From Lachnospiraceae bacterium (GTDB lineage Bacteria; Bacillota; Clostridia; Lachnospirales; Lachnospiraceae), in contig SVEQ01000002.1 in the NCBI GenBank assembly GCA_015057325.1, positions 62,001 through 126,000 of the forward strand: a stretch of DNA of 64,000 nucleotides, read 5' to 3'. Shown piece after piece: positions 37,585 to 46,755 of the stretch. Position numbers and translations under genes: made by a program. Under the pieces are notes generated by a model. The model was not told the origin of the DNA. It saw only the letters and a list, made by a program, of their open reading frames with translations, and ran no database searches. Position 1 is the stretch's first letter, and each line of letters starts with the position of its first letter.

Positions 37585-38625
37585 TTACGGGAACATAGGT
37601 GGCTGCTCTAAGCCCATGCTCTCAGGAAGTCCAAATATAAGGTTCATATTCTGAACTGCCTGTCCTGCCGCACCTTTGACAAGATTGTCAAGTGCACCCA
37701 TAACAACAACTCTCTTTGTTCTCTCGTCAATTTTAAAATTAACGTCTACATAGTTACTGCCCTCAACCCATCTTGTCTCAGGACATACATCTTTCTCAAG
37801 AACTCTGACAAAGCGCTCATTTTTGTAATACTTATCGTAGATTGCTTTGATTTCTTCATATGTATAATCCTTAGTAAGATTACCGTATGCTGTAACAAGT
37901 ATTCCTCTGTTCATCGGAACAAGGTGTGGTGTAAAGTTAATCATTATCTGCTCTCCACACGCATATCCGAGCTGTTCTTCAATCTCAGGTGTGTGTCTAT
38001 GATTTGTAACACCGTATGCTTTAATGCTTTCGTTAACCTCACAGAAAAGATTAGGAACCTTTGCTCCTCTTCCTGCTCCTGATGTGCCGGACTTTGCATC
38101 AACTATGATGCTGTTAGGATCAATAATTCCTTCCTTAACAAGAGGATACAATGAAAGGATTGAACATGTTGTATAACAACCCGGATTAGCAATAAGACGC
38201 TTACCCTTAATGTCCTCTCTGTTAATCTCGCAAAGTCCATATACTGCTTCTTTAATATATTCAGGCGACTTATGTTCTATTCCGTACCATTTCTCATATA
38301 CCGATACGTCCTTAATTCGGAAATCCGCAGATAAATCAATAATTTTAACCTTGGATAATATTTCTTCATTAACAAGGGATGCACAAAGTCCTTGCGGAGT
38401 AGCAGTAAATATAACGTCTGCCTTGCTTGCAAGCTCGTCCATGTTATCATCAAGACATTTGCCATCAACAATCTCAAACATGTTTGCAAACACTTCCGAA
38501 TACTTCTTATCAATATAGCTTCTTGAGCCATACCAAACAATCTCAGCTTCCTTGTGTCCCAATAAGAGTCTTACCAATTCCTGTCCGGCATATCCTGTCG
38601 AACCGATAATTCCTACTTTAATCAT
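37585..38625 (-). CDS. argC: N-acetyl-gamma-glutamyl-phosphate reductase
   Basis: 346 aa from the ATG at 38625, with GAGGTGA 5 nt upstream; the frame also opens at a GTG at 38634. NADPH-binding IKVGIIGSTGYAGQELVRLL, catalytic cysteine in LIANPGCYTTCS, and KSGTSGAGRGAK are diagnostic. It reduces the acyl-phosphate made by ArgB. It is divergent from argG with shared ArgR-like boxes. Confidence 0.96.
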   Translation of the reverse strand: MIKVGIIGSTGYAGQELVRLLLGHKEAEIVWYGSRSYIDKKYSEVFANMFEIVDGKCLDDNMDELASKADVIFTATPQGLCASLVNEEILSKVKIIDLSADFRIKDVSVYEKWYGIEHKSPEYIKEAVYGLCEINREDIKGKRLIANPGCYTTCSILSLYPLVKEGIIDPNSIIVDAKSGTSGAGRGAKVPNLFCEVNESIKAYGVTNHRHTPEIEEQLGYACGEQIMINFTPHLVPMNRGILVTAYGNLTKDYTYEEIKAIYDKYYKNERFVRVLEKDVCPETRWVEGSNYVDVNFKIDERTKRVVVMGALDNLVKGAAGQAVQNMNLIFGLPESMGLEQPPMFP

Positions 38626-38717
38626 ACTTGTCACCTCGTTTTTACTTTAACAATCCAAACATGGATTATAGCACTATTTCCTAATTATGTACACATAGTT
38701 TTTGAATACGATTTATA

Positions 38718-38746
38718 ATTATACATTTTTTATGTATATTATGCAA
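38718..38746 (-). promoter_or_regulatory. sigma-A promoter of argCB
   Basis: -35 TTGCAT (38746-38741), 17-bp spacer, consensus -10 TATAAT (38723-38718). The -35 lies within a box TGTATATTATGCA (38733-38745). A second candidate closer to argC (TGTACA-N17-TATAAT) is also present. Confidence 0.7.
38733..38745. promoter_or_regulatory. putative ArgR operator at argC
   Basis: TGTATATTATGCA. It matches the two boxes at argG (38835, reverse orientation TGATTATTATGCA; 38855, TGTATATTATGGG). The pattern is close to an AT-rich ARG box; it is assigned from repetition and gene context. Confidence 0.5.
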
Positions 38747-38833
38747 GAACAATTTTAAACGAATATTCAAAGCCTTTCCGATTTTGTAAGCATTTCCAAC
38801 GAAAATATTATTCATTTTTTATACAATTAGGTA

Positions 38834-38862
38834 TTGCATAATAATCACATTCGTTGTATATT
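38834..38862 (+). promoter_or_regulatory. sigma-A promoter of argG
   Basis: -35 TTGCAT (38834-38839), 17-bp spacer, -10 TATATT (38857-38862). Leader hairpin GACGC-AAAA-GCGTC at 38876-38889; AAGGAGG follows before the argG ATG. Confidence 0.65.
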
Positions 38863-38867
38863 ATGGG
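38835..38867. promoter_or_regulatory. two putative ArgR boxes over the argG promoter
   Basis: Box A 38835-38847 (TGCATAATAATCA) covers the -35; box B 38855-38867 (TGTATATTATGGG) covers the -10. Both resemble the box on the argC -35, so one arginine-responsive repressor could silence both directions. Confidence 0.5.
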
Positions 38868-38929
38868 ATAGTGACGACGCAAAAGCGTCCATAATCATAC
38901 TTATATAATATGAAGGAGGAACTTCTATA

Positions 38930-40141
38930 ATGAAAGAGAAAGTTATTTTAGCTTATTCAGGCGGACTTGACACAACAGCAATTATCCCTTGGCTTAAAGA
39001 AAACTACGATTACGAAGTAATCTGCGTATGTATCGACGTAGGTCAGGAAAGCGAGTTAGACGGACTTGAGGAGAGAGCTAAGTCAAGCGGCGCTTCAAAA
39101 TGCTATATATTAGATGTAGTTGACGAGTTCTGCGATGACTATATCGTTCCAACTGTCAAAGCAGGAGCTGTTTATGAAAATGAATATTTATTAGGTACTT
39201 CTATGGCAAGACCTCTTATCGGTAAGATTTTGGTTGACATTGCTCACAAAGAGGGTGCTACTGCAATCTGCCACGGTGCAACAGGTAAGGGTAATGACCA
39301 GGTACGTTTCGAGCTTGCAATCAAGGCATTTGGCCCTGAGCTTAAGATTATCGCAGCTTGGAGACAGGATTCATGGACAATGAGCTCTCGTGAAGACGAG
39401 ATTGAATATTGTAAGCAGCATGGAATCAACCTTCCATTCTCAGCAGATTCTTCATACAGCCGTGACCGTAACTTATGGCATATAAGCCACGAGGGACTTG
39501 AGCTCGAGGATCCTGCAAATGAGCCTAACTATGATCATCTTCTTGTTCTTGGAACATATCCTGAAAAGGCTCCGGATGAACCTGAATATGTAACAATTAC
39601 ATTTGAGAAGGGTGTTCCAACATCTGTTAACGGAAAGAACATGAAGGTTTCTGATATCATTCGTGAGCTTAACCGTCTTGGCGGTAAGCACGGTATCGGA
39701 ATTGTTGATATCGTTGAGAACCGTGTCGTAGGAATGAAATCACGTGGTGTATATGAGACTCCTGGTGGAACAATCCTTATGGCAGCACACAATCAGTTAG
39801 AGGAATTAATCCTTGACCGCGAAACTCTTGCATACAAGAAGGGTATCGGCGACAAGTTTGCAGACGTTGTATACGAAGGAAAATGGTGGTCTCCTCTTCG
39901 CGAAGCCCTGCAGGCATTCGTTGAATCAACACAGGAGCGTGTTACAGGTGAAGTTAAGTTAAAGCTTTACAAGGGTAACATTATCAAAGCCGGTACAACT
40001 TCTCCATATTCATTGTATTCAGAGTCACTTGCAAGCTTCACAACCGGTGATCTTTACGATCATAAGGATGCAGAAGGATTTATCAATCTCTTCGGTCTTT
40101 CAACAAAGGTTCGTGCAATGCTTGATGCAAAGAGACAGTAA
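38930..40141 (+). CDS. argG: argininosuccinate synthase
   Basis: 403 aa. It joins citrulline and aspartate with ATP. The N-type ATP pyrophosphatase loop [18 protein letters not shown] is at the N-terminus; [34 protein letters not shown] and [23 protein letters not shown] follow. AAGGAGG precedes the ATG. Single-gene unit with its own promoter and terminator; argH is not in the window. Confidence 0.97.
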   Translation: MKEKVILAYSGGLDTTAIIPWLKENYDYEVICVCIDVGQESELDGLEERAKSSGASKCYILDVVDEFCDDYIVPTVKAGAVYENEYLLGTSMARPLIGKILVDIAHKEGATAICHGATGKGNDQVRFELAIKAFGPELKIIAAWRQDSWTMSSREDEIEYCKQHGINLPFSADSSYSRDRNLWHISHEGLELEDPANEPNYDHLLVLGTYPEKAPDEPEYVTITFEKGVPTSVNGKNMKVSDIIRELNRLGGKHGIGIVDIVENRVVGMKSRGVYETPGGTILMAAHNQLEELILDRETLAYKKGIGDKFADVVYEGKWWSPLREALQAFVESTQERVTGEVKLKLYKGNIIKAGTTSPYSLYSESLASFTTGDLYDHKDAEGFINLFGLSTKVRAMLDAKRQ

Positions 40142-40161
40142 AAAAATGTTTAAACACAATG

Positions 40162-40199
40162 ACAGCCCGTGTATTGATTTATACGCGGGCTGTTTTTTT
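40162..40199 (+). terminator. rho-independent terminator of argG
   Basis: 13-bp stem (40162-40174 with 40181-40193, one G-T pair), 6-nt loop, followed by TTTTTTT. The reverse strand has no T run after it, so it serves argG only. Confidence 0.92.
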
Positions 40200-40215
40200 A
40201 CATTACTATATTTAA

Positions 40216-41556
40216 TTATCTTCGGTTGCTTCTGCGCCAGATCTTACGTTTCTCCGCCTCTTTAATCAAATAGTCACGAAATGCCGGATGCGCAATCGAA
40301 ACCAACGCCTCAGCTCTTTCCCATGTTGAGCGTCCCTCTAAGTTGATTACTCCATATTCTGTCGCTATAAAATACACCTGACTTCTTGGGGAAGTTATAA
40401 TATCACCATCAAACTGCGGCATTATTCTTGAGTGTGTCACTCCCTCTTTGTCCACAAAAATAGAGCTCATGCATATAAATGCTTTTCCTCCGTGAGACGC
40501 TGAGGCACCTATTAAGAAATCCAATTGTCCGCCTGTTCCGCTTATCTGACGAACCCCCGAACTTTCCGCTGCAACCTGTCCGTACAAATCAACTGCAACA
40601 CAACTGTTAATTGAAACCATGTTATCTATCTGTGAGATAACACTGGGTCTGTTCACATACTCAAGAGGAAATGCCTGCACTCCCGGATTGTTGTCAAGCC
40701 ACTCATAGAGCTTAGCTGAACCGACCGCACAGCCAAACACTCCTTTTCCTCTGTTAATTCTTTTCTTTTTGTTGGTAAGCTTACCCGACATATACAGCTT
40801 AAGATATGCATCCGTACAAAGCTCTGTATGCATAGCAAGATCCTTAAGATCAGACTCTGCCAATATCTCTCCCACCGCATTAGGCGTACTTCCGATTCCA
40901 AGCTGTAACGTTGCCCCATCTACAATATATGGAAGTATCAATTCCGCTATTTTTCTATCAGTTTCCGTAGGCTCTGCAGCAGGCGTATCAGGAAGTGGTT
41001 CGTGCTCTCCCTCAACGATATAATCAACCTCAGATATATGAATACACTCGTCATATCCGCCATGTACTTTTGGAAGGTTCTCATTCACCTCAACAATAAC
41101 AATATCCGCCATTCGTGCAATAGGTGCAGCAACTCCTGTATTAACAGAGAAATTGAAATACCCGTGCTCGTCCATAGGCGTAACGCTAACCATTACAACA
41201 TTTACGTTAAGAAAGAACTCATAATAAGCTGCATTATTATAGAAAACCATAGGAATATAATAACAAAGTCCTCTGTCACATAGTCTTCTCTCATAAGTAG
41301 AACAATGCCAGCTATGGTACACAAAATGTTCCTTGCTCTCGTCACACTCTGCGACTGCAATCGGGCCGGACAAAAGATTACCTCTGATCTTCACATCAGT
41401 AAGTTCATCTCTTCTTGCCGCTAACGCCTTATCAAGAAGCACAGGCTTACCAAGACAACTGGTATAATCTATCCAGTCGCCATCCTTCACGACCTTCACA
41501 GCTTCTTCCGGTGTGCGAAGTTTTTCCTTGTATTCCGAAGTATAATCAATAACCAC
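40216..41556 (-). CDS. acetyl-CoA hydrolase/transferase-family CoA-transferase (butyryl-CoA:acetate or 4-hydroxybutyrate type)
   Basis: 446 aa from the GTG at 41556, with AAGGAGGTG 7 nt upstream; an ATG at 41589 inside the regulator gene is less likely. Family text: GDWIDYTSCLGKPVLLDKALAARRDELTDVKIRG, LQLGIGSTPNAVGEIL, SINSCVAVDLYGQVAAESSGVRQISGTGGQLDFLIGA and FIATEYGVINLEGRSTWERA. It moves CoA between short-chain acids; in Lachnospiraceae relatives close butyrate formation. Whether it prefers butyryl-CoA cannot be read here. It starts 4 nt after the response-regulator stop, so it is the last gene of that operon. Confidence 0.85.
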   Translation of the reverse strand: MVIDYTSEYKEKLRTPEEAVKVVKDGDWIDYTSCLGKPVLLDKALAARRDELTDVKIRGNLLSGPIAVAECDESKEHFVYHSWHCSTYERRLCDRGLCYYIPMVFYNNAAYYEFFLNVNVVMVSVTPMDEHGYFNFSVNTGVAAPIARMADIVIVEVNENLPKVHGGYDECIHISEVDYIVEGEHEPLPDTPAAEPTETDRKIAELILPYIVDGATLQLGIGSTPNAVGEILAESDLKDLAMHTELCTDAYLKLYMSGKLTNKKKRINRGKGVFGCAVGSAKLYEWLDNNPGVQAFPLEYVNRPSVISQIDNMVSINSCVAVDLYGQVAAESSGVRQISGTGGQLDFLIGASASHGGKAFICMSSIFVDKEGVTHSRIMPQFDGDIITSPRSQVYFIATEYGVINLEGRSTWERAEALVSIAHPAFRDYLIKEAEKRKIWRRSNRR

Positions 41557-41560
41557 TTTG

Positions 41561-42187
41561 TTACACCTCCTTGTAGTAAAAAATAGCAAGATTTGTTCTA
41601 TCTCTAAGTTCCAACTTACTAAGTATAGTACTTATATAATTCCTTACCGTTCCCTCCGACAAACATAATTCATCTGCAATTTCCTTGTTGGATAGTCCCT
41701 GTGCGACAAGTTCAACAATCTCATATTCCTGTCCGCTTAATCCAAACTTCTCATAATCAAACCCTTTTTCATGGTTCATTTTAAGCATACCGGGAATCTT
41801 TCCCATAACGTCACTTCCAAAGACCGTCTGTCCTTCATATACCGCTTTTAACGCCGGCACGATACTTTCGTATTCCTGTTTGATGATATAACCCTTTGCA
41901 CCGATAGAAAGTGCCTTAACGATATATTCGTCATCGTTAAATGTAGTCAGAAACAGAAGTTTTGCATCCTCGTGTTTATCAATTATCACTTCTCCGGCCT
42001 CAAGTCCCGACATCTCTTCCATGCGTATGTCCATTAATAAAATATCCGGTTTGTACTCGTCATACAGTTCTATTGCCTCTTTGCCGGAATGACCGCAAGC
42101 CAATACTTCCGCCTCATCACTTGCCTCTATTATCATTTTCAGCGACATTGCAACTAATTTGTCATCGTCCACTATAACAATCTTCAT
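41561..42187 (-). CDS. NarL/FixJ-family response regulator (LiaR/DesR-like)
   Basis: 208 aa. Receiver: acidic pair in IVIVDDDKLV, phospho-acceptor in DILLMDIRMEEMSG, Thr in LLFLTTFNDDEY, Lys in GYIIKQEY. C-terminal LuxR-type HTH: QGLSNKEIADELCLSEGTVRNYISTILSKL. It partners the kinase that ends 10 nt upstream and probably controls the ABC exporter in the same operon. The palindrome at 46696 is a candidate binding site. Confidence 0.93.
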   Translation of the reverse strand: MKIVIVDDDKLVAMSLKMIIEASDEAEVLACGHSGKEAIELYDEYKPDILLMDIRMEEMSGLEAGEVIIDKHEDAKLLFLTTFNDDEYIVKALSIGAKGYIIKQEYESIVPALKAVYEGQTVFGSDVMGKIPGMLKMNHEKGFDYEKFGLSGQEYEIVELVAQGLSNKEIADELCLSEGTVRNYISTILSKLELRDRTNLAIFYYKEV

Positions 42188-42197
42188 ATCAAGCCTC

Positions 42198-43322
42198 TCA
42201 CTTTCCTATAGTCACAAATATTTTGAAACCGTCATCACCGGTTATAAGAACATTACCGCCAACACCATTAACTCGTGCTTTTATATTATCAAGTCCCATA
42301 CCACTGTAATCAACTTCATCCGCATACAGGCCTTTTCTGTTCTTCTCACCATAATCGTGAACTACCAACTGATACATAGCCGGATGTTCAATCAATGTAA
42401 TATCAACATTCTCGTTATCACTATGTTTGATTATGTTAGAAACCGCTTCCTTCACAACACCTATAATCGCATACTTGATGTCTTTATCAACATCAGAGGA
42501 AATGTCAATTTCAAGTTTCAGATTCCGGTCTTCCTTAAGAGGTGCCGCAATCTCCTCGATAGCCGAAGGAATATCTATAGCTTCATCACGCAAATCATGC
42601 ACGCTGTTTCTTATGTTATTCATTGCCGTATCAAGAGTTGCCTTTAAATCCTTTAATCCACTCTTTAAAGTTTCATCCTTACAGATTGCAATAAGCGCCC
42701 CAAGCTGTAATATTGCCCTTGTAAGCATGTGTCCTACATTATCGTGAATCTCCCTTGCTATTCGATTACGTTCCTTAAGTCTTCCAAAATATACTTCATC
42801 GTCTCTGGCTTGAATGAGCTCTGCATTCTTTTTCTTAAGTTCGTCCGTTTTAACGACAGACTCATCACGAAAACTTATAACCTTTTTCTTAAGCTTTTCA
42901 TTTCTACCACATTTAACACTTAAGTAAACAGCAACCACCAGCAACAGTTCAACATAAAGAATAACAGAAATCGGCTCATCAACACCTGTGTAAATCAAAG
43001 CAGCAACAAACGCCATTACAGCGGCTACATAATTCCTTATAGTAACTGCACCATACAATGCAATCGGCACCATAACAATAAGGTCTTTGTCAATAAATGC
43101 TGCCGAAACTGTCAATATCTGCAAAACAAAAGCAACCTTTTCGTTCGTAAGATTAAGTTGTAATCTATCTTTCTGCGTTGTCTTAAACAAAAGAAAAAAA
43201 TCAAAAAAAGCCACAGATAAAACCGAATATAAAACGACAATAAGGTATCTGTCGGTCATAATCATACGACCGACAAATACCGTCATTAAAAATATTATTA
43301 TTCTATCAATAAACCGTTCCAT
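42198..43322 (-). CDS. NarX/LiaS-type sensor histidine kinase
   Basis: 374 aa. Five or six N-terminal membrane helices without a large outer loop (intramembrane-sensing style, as in DesK) lead to HisKA_3 with ERNRIAREIHDNVGHMLTRAI (phosphoacceptor His) and a HATPase domain (VKEAVSNIIKHSDNENV, YSGMGLDNIKARV). It follows the ABC permease genes by 25 nt. The arrangement suggests it senses the exporter's substrate or membrane stress. Confidence 0.92.
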   Translation of the reverse strand: MERFIDRIIIFLMTVFVGRMIMTDRYLIVVLYSVLSVAFFDFFLLFKTTQKDRLQLNLTNEKVAFVLQILTVSAAFIDKDLIVMVPIALYGAVTIRNYVAAVMAFVAALIYTGVDEPISVILYVELLLVVAVYLSVKCGRNEKLKKKVISFRDESVVKTDELKKKNAELIQARDDEVYFGRLKERNRIAREIHDNVGHMLTRAILQLGALIAICKDETLKSGLKDLKATLDTAMNNIRNSVHDLRDEAIDIPSAIEEIAAPLKEDRNLKLEIDISSDVDKDIKYAIIGVVKEAVSNIIKHSDNENVDITLIEHPAMYQLVVHDYGEKNRKGLYADEVDYSGMGLDNIKARVNGVGGNVLITGDDGFKIFVTIGK

Positions 43323-43347
43323 AAAGTTCTCCCGTACTCAAGAAAGA

Positions 43348-44505
43348 TTAACTCTCCTTAAGATACATATAGACTCTTGATATCGCAAGTCCCGCTGCCA
43401 GGCAAAACACTCCGAATATTGCCTGCATTCCGAAACAGGAAGATACATCAGCAAACGAACTTCCGGCCTCAATCTTTTGCAGACCTACCGCATACCAGTA
43501 AGTTGGAAGAAATCTTCCGACATTTCTTACATCCTCCCCAAGAAGTTCAAGAGGCACGAAGATTCCGCCCAAAAACGAGAATGCAATTGTAATTATATTA
43601 ATTAAAACATCTTTTGCCTTCAGCATACTCTTTGAAGGGAATGATGCAACAAACATAAGGAATGCGCCATTAACCAACGAAAACACGAAAAGGTTAAGTG
43701 CTGCCAAGAACCATTTCTCTGTAAACAGATACTCTTTCAAAAAACATCCCGACAAAATAAGCATTGCTATATATACGCATACACAAACAACAGTAGAGCC
43801 TAAAAACAATGCAATTGTTCTCTCATGTGATGATATCGACGAAATCGCTGTTCGTGATTTGATATCCTTACTGCTGAACCTAAGTACAACAGGAAGCACG
43901 CACCATAAAACTATACTCATTATACCATAAGGTATGAACAAAAATAAACTATATAACTTGCTATTTGAATTAGAATCATCATTTTTTTCATTAAGCTTTA
44001 CAAAATTATCCGTTTCCACAGCTTCCTTTGTATTCTTAATCGCATCGTCAAGGCTAAAACCGGCATTTTCATACCTTACAATTCCCTGGGTAAATGAATC
44101 AAGTTGCAATATAACGAAGTTTCCTGAAGCTCTTCCTGTATCATAAAGCGTTTTTATCTTCAGTGCATCATCATCTTGATGTTTATCCATGAAGCCTTCA
44201 GGAATCTCTACGTAAGCCGTATAAAACTCACTGTAAATAAGATCCTTAAGTTCATCCTCTGTGTAATCATGAAACTCCACATTTTGTTGTTTCTTTAAGT
44301 AATCAACGACCGCTTTAGAAAGCTTGGTATTATCATTATCCTTTACAATTATAGAATATCTGTTACTTGTAAATGAGTTTTCTTTGCTGTCAGAATTGTA
44401 CTGTGAAGCAACAAGCACAGTCATTAATGCGCACAATCCAAAATAAAGAAACATACCAACTTTATATTTACAAACCAGTTTAAAAAAAGCTTTAAAGACT
44501 TGCAT
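43348..44505 (-). CDS. ABC-2 type exporter permease
   Basis: 385 aa. One N-terminal TM (KVGMFLYFGLCALMTVLVA), a large outer domain (about residues 35-180), then five C-terminal helices: the YhgE/ABC2_membrane_3 layout. It overlaps the sister permease by 14 nt, and the two probably form a heterodimer with the ATPase at 45651. Outer-domain text YSIIVKDNDNTKLSKAVVDYLKKQQNVEF is typical of this group. Confidence 0.88.
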   Translation of the reverse strand: MQVFKAFFKLVCKYKVGMFLYFGLCALMTVLVASQYNSDSKENSFTSNRYSIIVKDNDNTKLSKAVVDYLKKQQNVEFHDYTEDELKDLIYSEFYTAYVEIPEGFMDKHQDDDALKIKTLYDTGRASGNFVILQLDSFTQGIVRYENAGFSLDDAIKNTKEAVETDNFVKLNEKNDDSNSNSKLYSLFLFIPYGIMSIVLWCVLPVVLRFSSKDIKSRTAISSISSHERTIALFLGSTVVCVCVYIAMLILSGCFLKEYLFTEKWFLAALNLFVFSLVNGAFLMFVASFPSKSMLKAKDVLINIITIAFSFLGGIFVPLELLGEDVRNVGRFLPTYWYAVGLQKIEAGSSFADVSSCFGMQAIFGVFCLAAGLAISRVYMYLKES

Positions 44506-45646
44506 AACTCTTCCTCCTTGACATTATAAGACCGGCTACAATGAATACTATCGTAAGACCTACAATGTATATAATCGAATGATAGAACCTATCTGAGACT
44601 CCATACATATTAAGTGTGTAGAATGCGTCAGATATAACAGCCGATGGATTAATTCTGTTAATAATCGGACATTTCACCTCAATTAAGGATTTAATATTCG
44701 CAACCATAAGTCCTGACAAAAAACCACCGGCAACAACAACCGTAGTCAATATATTCTCTCTTGTTTTCTTTGAGAAGCTTCCTATGTGTCCTATAAAAAA
44801 ACCAAGTGATAATCCCAAAAGTGTTGCAAGAATCGCAGTCATGAATATATACGGCAAGTCTCCACCAAAATCGATCTTCAAAACGAAAATGAAATAACAC
44901 AAACCTATTATGGTTATCGCAATCTTGATAATTGCCGCAGACAAAAGACCTGCTATCTCATATAAAACCCTGTTTACCGGCGAGCAATCAACTCTTTTAC
45001 CCACTTCTGACTGGTTTGCCTGGCAGCTTTCCGGAATTGAAACTCCGGACATCGATGCCATAACAGCCATCATGGCAATTAAGTTGTAAAAATAAGTTAC
45101 ATAAGGATCTTTATTGTTTCCTGTTATCGGCTCGGATTTGACAAGTCCTTTTACATCATTGTCAAATGATTCAATAACCGAATTGACATTAGCAGGATTA
45201 CTTTTTATTGTCTCGACAATTATTGATGAATACTGCCTTAATATGCTTACTATTCCACCAAGCATACTTGCTTCAACGCCGGTTTCATTTACAATAAGTT
45301 TGATATCAGACATTTCTCTTAAGTCAATTATGCCGCTTACCTTAGGTTCCTTCGCATCAAGAAGTTTTTTCGCTTCTTTCATGTCAACCTTCTTAATATT
45401 AAGCATCTTTGTTCCGTCTTCATAGGTAAGTTCTTTGAGCAAATCACTCATGTTTCCGGAACCATACTGCTCCTCTCCCTCTACAACAGCAACATCAACA
45501 GTTACATTCATTGCATTTTTGTATATTGATTTAAATGCAAAATAAAACAGTGTTCCAAGTGCCAATGCAAATGCCAAAGACCAGAGAATAGCATCTACAC
45601 TTCTAAGTACGATTTTGAATCTGTTAACAAATACAGTTAAAAACAT
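44492..45646 (-). CDS. ABC-2 type exporter permease
   Basis: 384 aa, same architecture as its neighbour: TM1 (AILWSLAFALALGTLFYFAF), outer domain, then five or six helices in the C-terminal half. YDVAVVEGEE-like text (VDVAVVEGEEQYGSGNMSD) opens the outer domain. It starts 4 nt after the ATPase gene ends, so it is translationally coupled. Likely substrate is a drug, peptide or lipid; none can be chosen from the sequence. Confidence 0.88.
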   Translation of the reverse strand: MFLTVFVNRFKIVLRSVDAILWSLAFALALGTLFYFAFKSIYKNAMNVTVDVAVVEGEEQYGSGNMSDLLKELTYEDGTKMLNIKKVDMKEAKKLLDAKEPKVSGIIDLREMSDIKLIVNETGVEASMLGGIVSILRQYSSIIVETIKSNPANVNSVIESFDNDVKGLVKSEPITGNNKDPYVTYFYNLIAMMAVMASMSGVSIPESCQANQSEVGKRVDCSPVNRVLYEIAGLLSAAIIKIAITIIGLCYFIFVLKIDFGGDLPYIFMTAILATLLGLSLGFFIGHIGSFSKKTRENILTTVVVAGGFLSGLMVANIKSLIEVKCPIINRINPSAVISDAFYTLNMYGVSDRFYHSIIYIVGLTIVFIVAGLIMSRRKSYASL

Positions 45647-45650
45647 GCTA

Positions 45651-46598
45651 TCACTCCTTATCTCTCAATTCCTTACCTGTTATCTCTAAGAATACATCGT
45701 TAAGTGTCGGAAGCTCGGAATATATTCTGTCATAGTCAATTCCATTCTTCTCAAAATACTCTGAAACATGTGTTATATTATGCTTTCCGCCGCTACACTT
45801 AACTGTCAAAGTACCATTCATATACTTGACATCATACACATGATGAAGTCCCTTGATATCATTTAACACCTCATCGCTTAATCGTCTTACATCGACAACA
45901 ATGCTTTCAGTGTTTTTAATCATTCCCTTAAGCTCATCTTTTGTTCCCTCTGCAACCTTCTTGCCCTTATCCATAATAAGAACTCTGTTACAAAGTTGCT
46001 CAACCTCTTCCATGTAATGTGAAGTATAAATGATGGTTGCACCGTTTTTGTTTAGTTCTGCAATCCCCTCTAAGATTCTGTTTCTTGACTGTGGGTCAAC
46101 TGCAACGGTCGGTTCATCAAATATAATAAGTTCCGGCTTATGCGCTATTCCACAAGCAATATTAAGTCTTCTAAGCAAACCGCCCGAAAGCTTCTTGGGA
46201 TAAAACTTCTTAAAATCAGCTATATCAACAAACTCTATTGCTTCCTCAACGCACTTCTTTTTCAACTGCTTATCCTTAATATACAAACCACAGAAGTATT
46301 CAACATTCTCATAAACCGTAAGTTCGTCAAAAACCGCAACATTCTGTGGAACTACACCTATTCTGCTTTTTAAATCTCTCCTTGACGGTGTCATTTTCTC
46401 ACCAAACAGTTTGATTTCTCCTTTGTCATAAGACAAAAGCGATAAGAGACAATTAATTGTTGTTGTTTTTCCGGAACCGTTCGGTCCTAAGAGTCCGAAT
46501 ATCTCTCCTTCTTTTATTGTAAGGCCAAAATTATCAAGTGCGATTAATTCCTTGTACCTCTTAACTAAGTTGTTGATTTCCACTACTGTATTTGCCAT
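45651..46598 (-). CDS. ABC transporter ATP-binding protein (CcmA/DrrA-like)
   Basis: 315 aa. Walker A GPNGSGKTT, Q-loop GVVPQNVAVFDELTVYEN, signature LSGGLLRRLNIACGIA (unusual LL for the common MK/MR), Walker B ELIIFDEPTVAVDP, H-loop IIYTSHYMEEVEQLC. The C-terminal 80 residues are the DrrA-type accessory domain. First gene of the operon: ATPase, two permeases, kinase, regulator, CoA-transferase. Confidence 0.93.
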   Translation of the reverse strand: MANTVVEINNLVKRYKELIALDNFGLTIKEGEIFGLLGPNGSGKTTTINCLLSLLSYDKGEIKLFGEKMTPSRRDLKSRIGVVPQNVAVFDELTVYENVEYFCGLYIKDKQLKKKCVEEAIEFVDIADFKKFYPKKLSGGLLRRLNIACGIAHKPELIIFDEPTVAVDPQSRNRILEGIAELNKNGATIIYTSHYMEEVEQLCNRVLIMDKGKKVAEGTKDELKGMIKNTESIVVDVRRLSDEVLNDIKGLHHVYDVKYMNGTLTVKCSGGKHNITHVSEYFEKNGIDYDRIYSELPTLNDVFLEITGKELRDKE

Positions 46599-46645
46599 AG
46601 CTAATCTCCCTTTCTCATAAAAGAATGTTTTCTTGATATACTCAC

Positions 46646-46651
46646 ATTATA
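46646..46651 (-). promoter_or_regulatory. -10 element of the ABC/two-component operon
   Basis: Consensus TATAAT on the minus strand with a poor -35 (CTACAA, 46674-46669) at 17 bp. The weak -35 suggests activator dependence. Confidence 0.5.
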
Positions 46652-46695
46652 GTCTAACAAAAATAATATTGTAGTGTCTGCAATCATAACCTTTC

Positions 46696-46709
46696 ATGAC
46701 AAATGTCAT
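46696..46709. promoter_or_regulatory. palindrome, candidate response-regulator operator
   Basis: Perfect inverted repeat ATGACA-AA-TGTCAT lying about 22 bp upstream of the weak -35, where a NarL-type activator would bind. The assignment rests on position and symmetry only. Confidence 0.4.
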
Positions 46710-46717
46710 ATTATATA

Positions 46718-46750
46718 AAAAACCCTGCCAAGACGTATCCCGGCAGGGTT
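46718..46750 (-). terminator. terminator of the TIR-cyclase-PGDY operon
   Basis: 9-bp perfect stem AACCCTGCC (46750-46742 with 46729-46721, minus strand), 12-nt loop, followed by TTTTTTAT. It begins 6 nt past the stop of the 46756 gene. Confidence 0.9.
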
Positions 46751-46755
46751 AACAT

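Noticed and set aside
41556-41589. Upstream ATG for the CoA-transferase
   Set aside because: It lies inside the regulator gene and has no ribosome site, whereas the GTG at 41556 has AAGGAGGTG.
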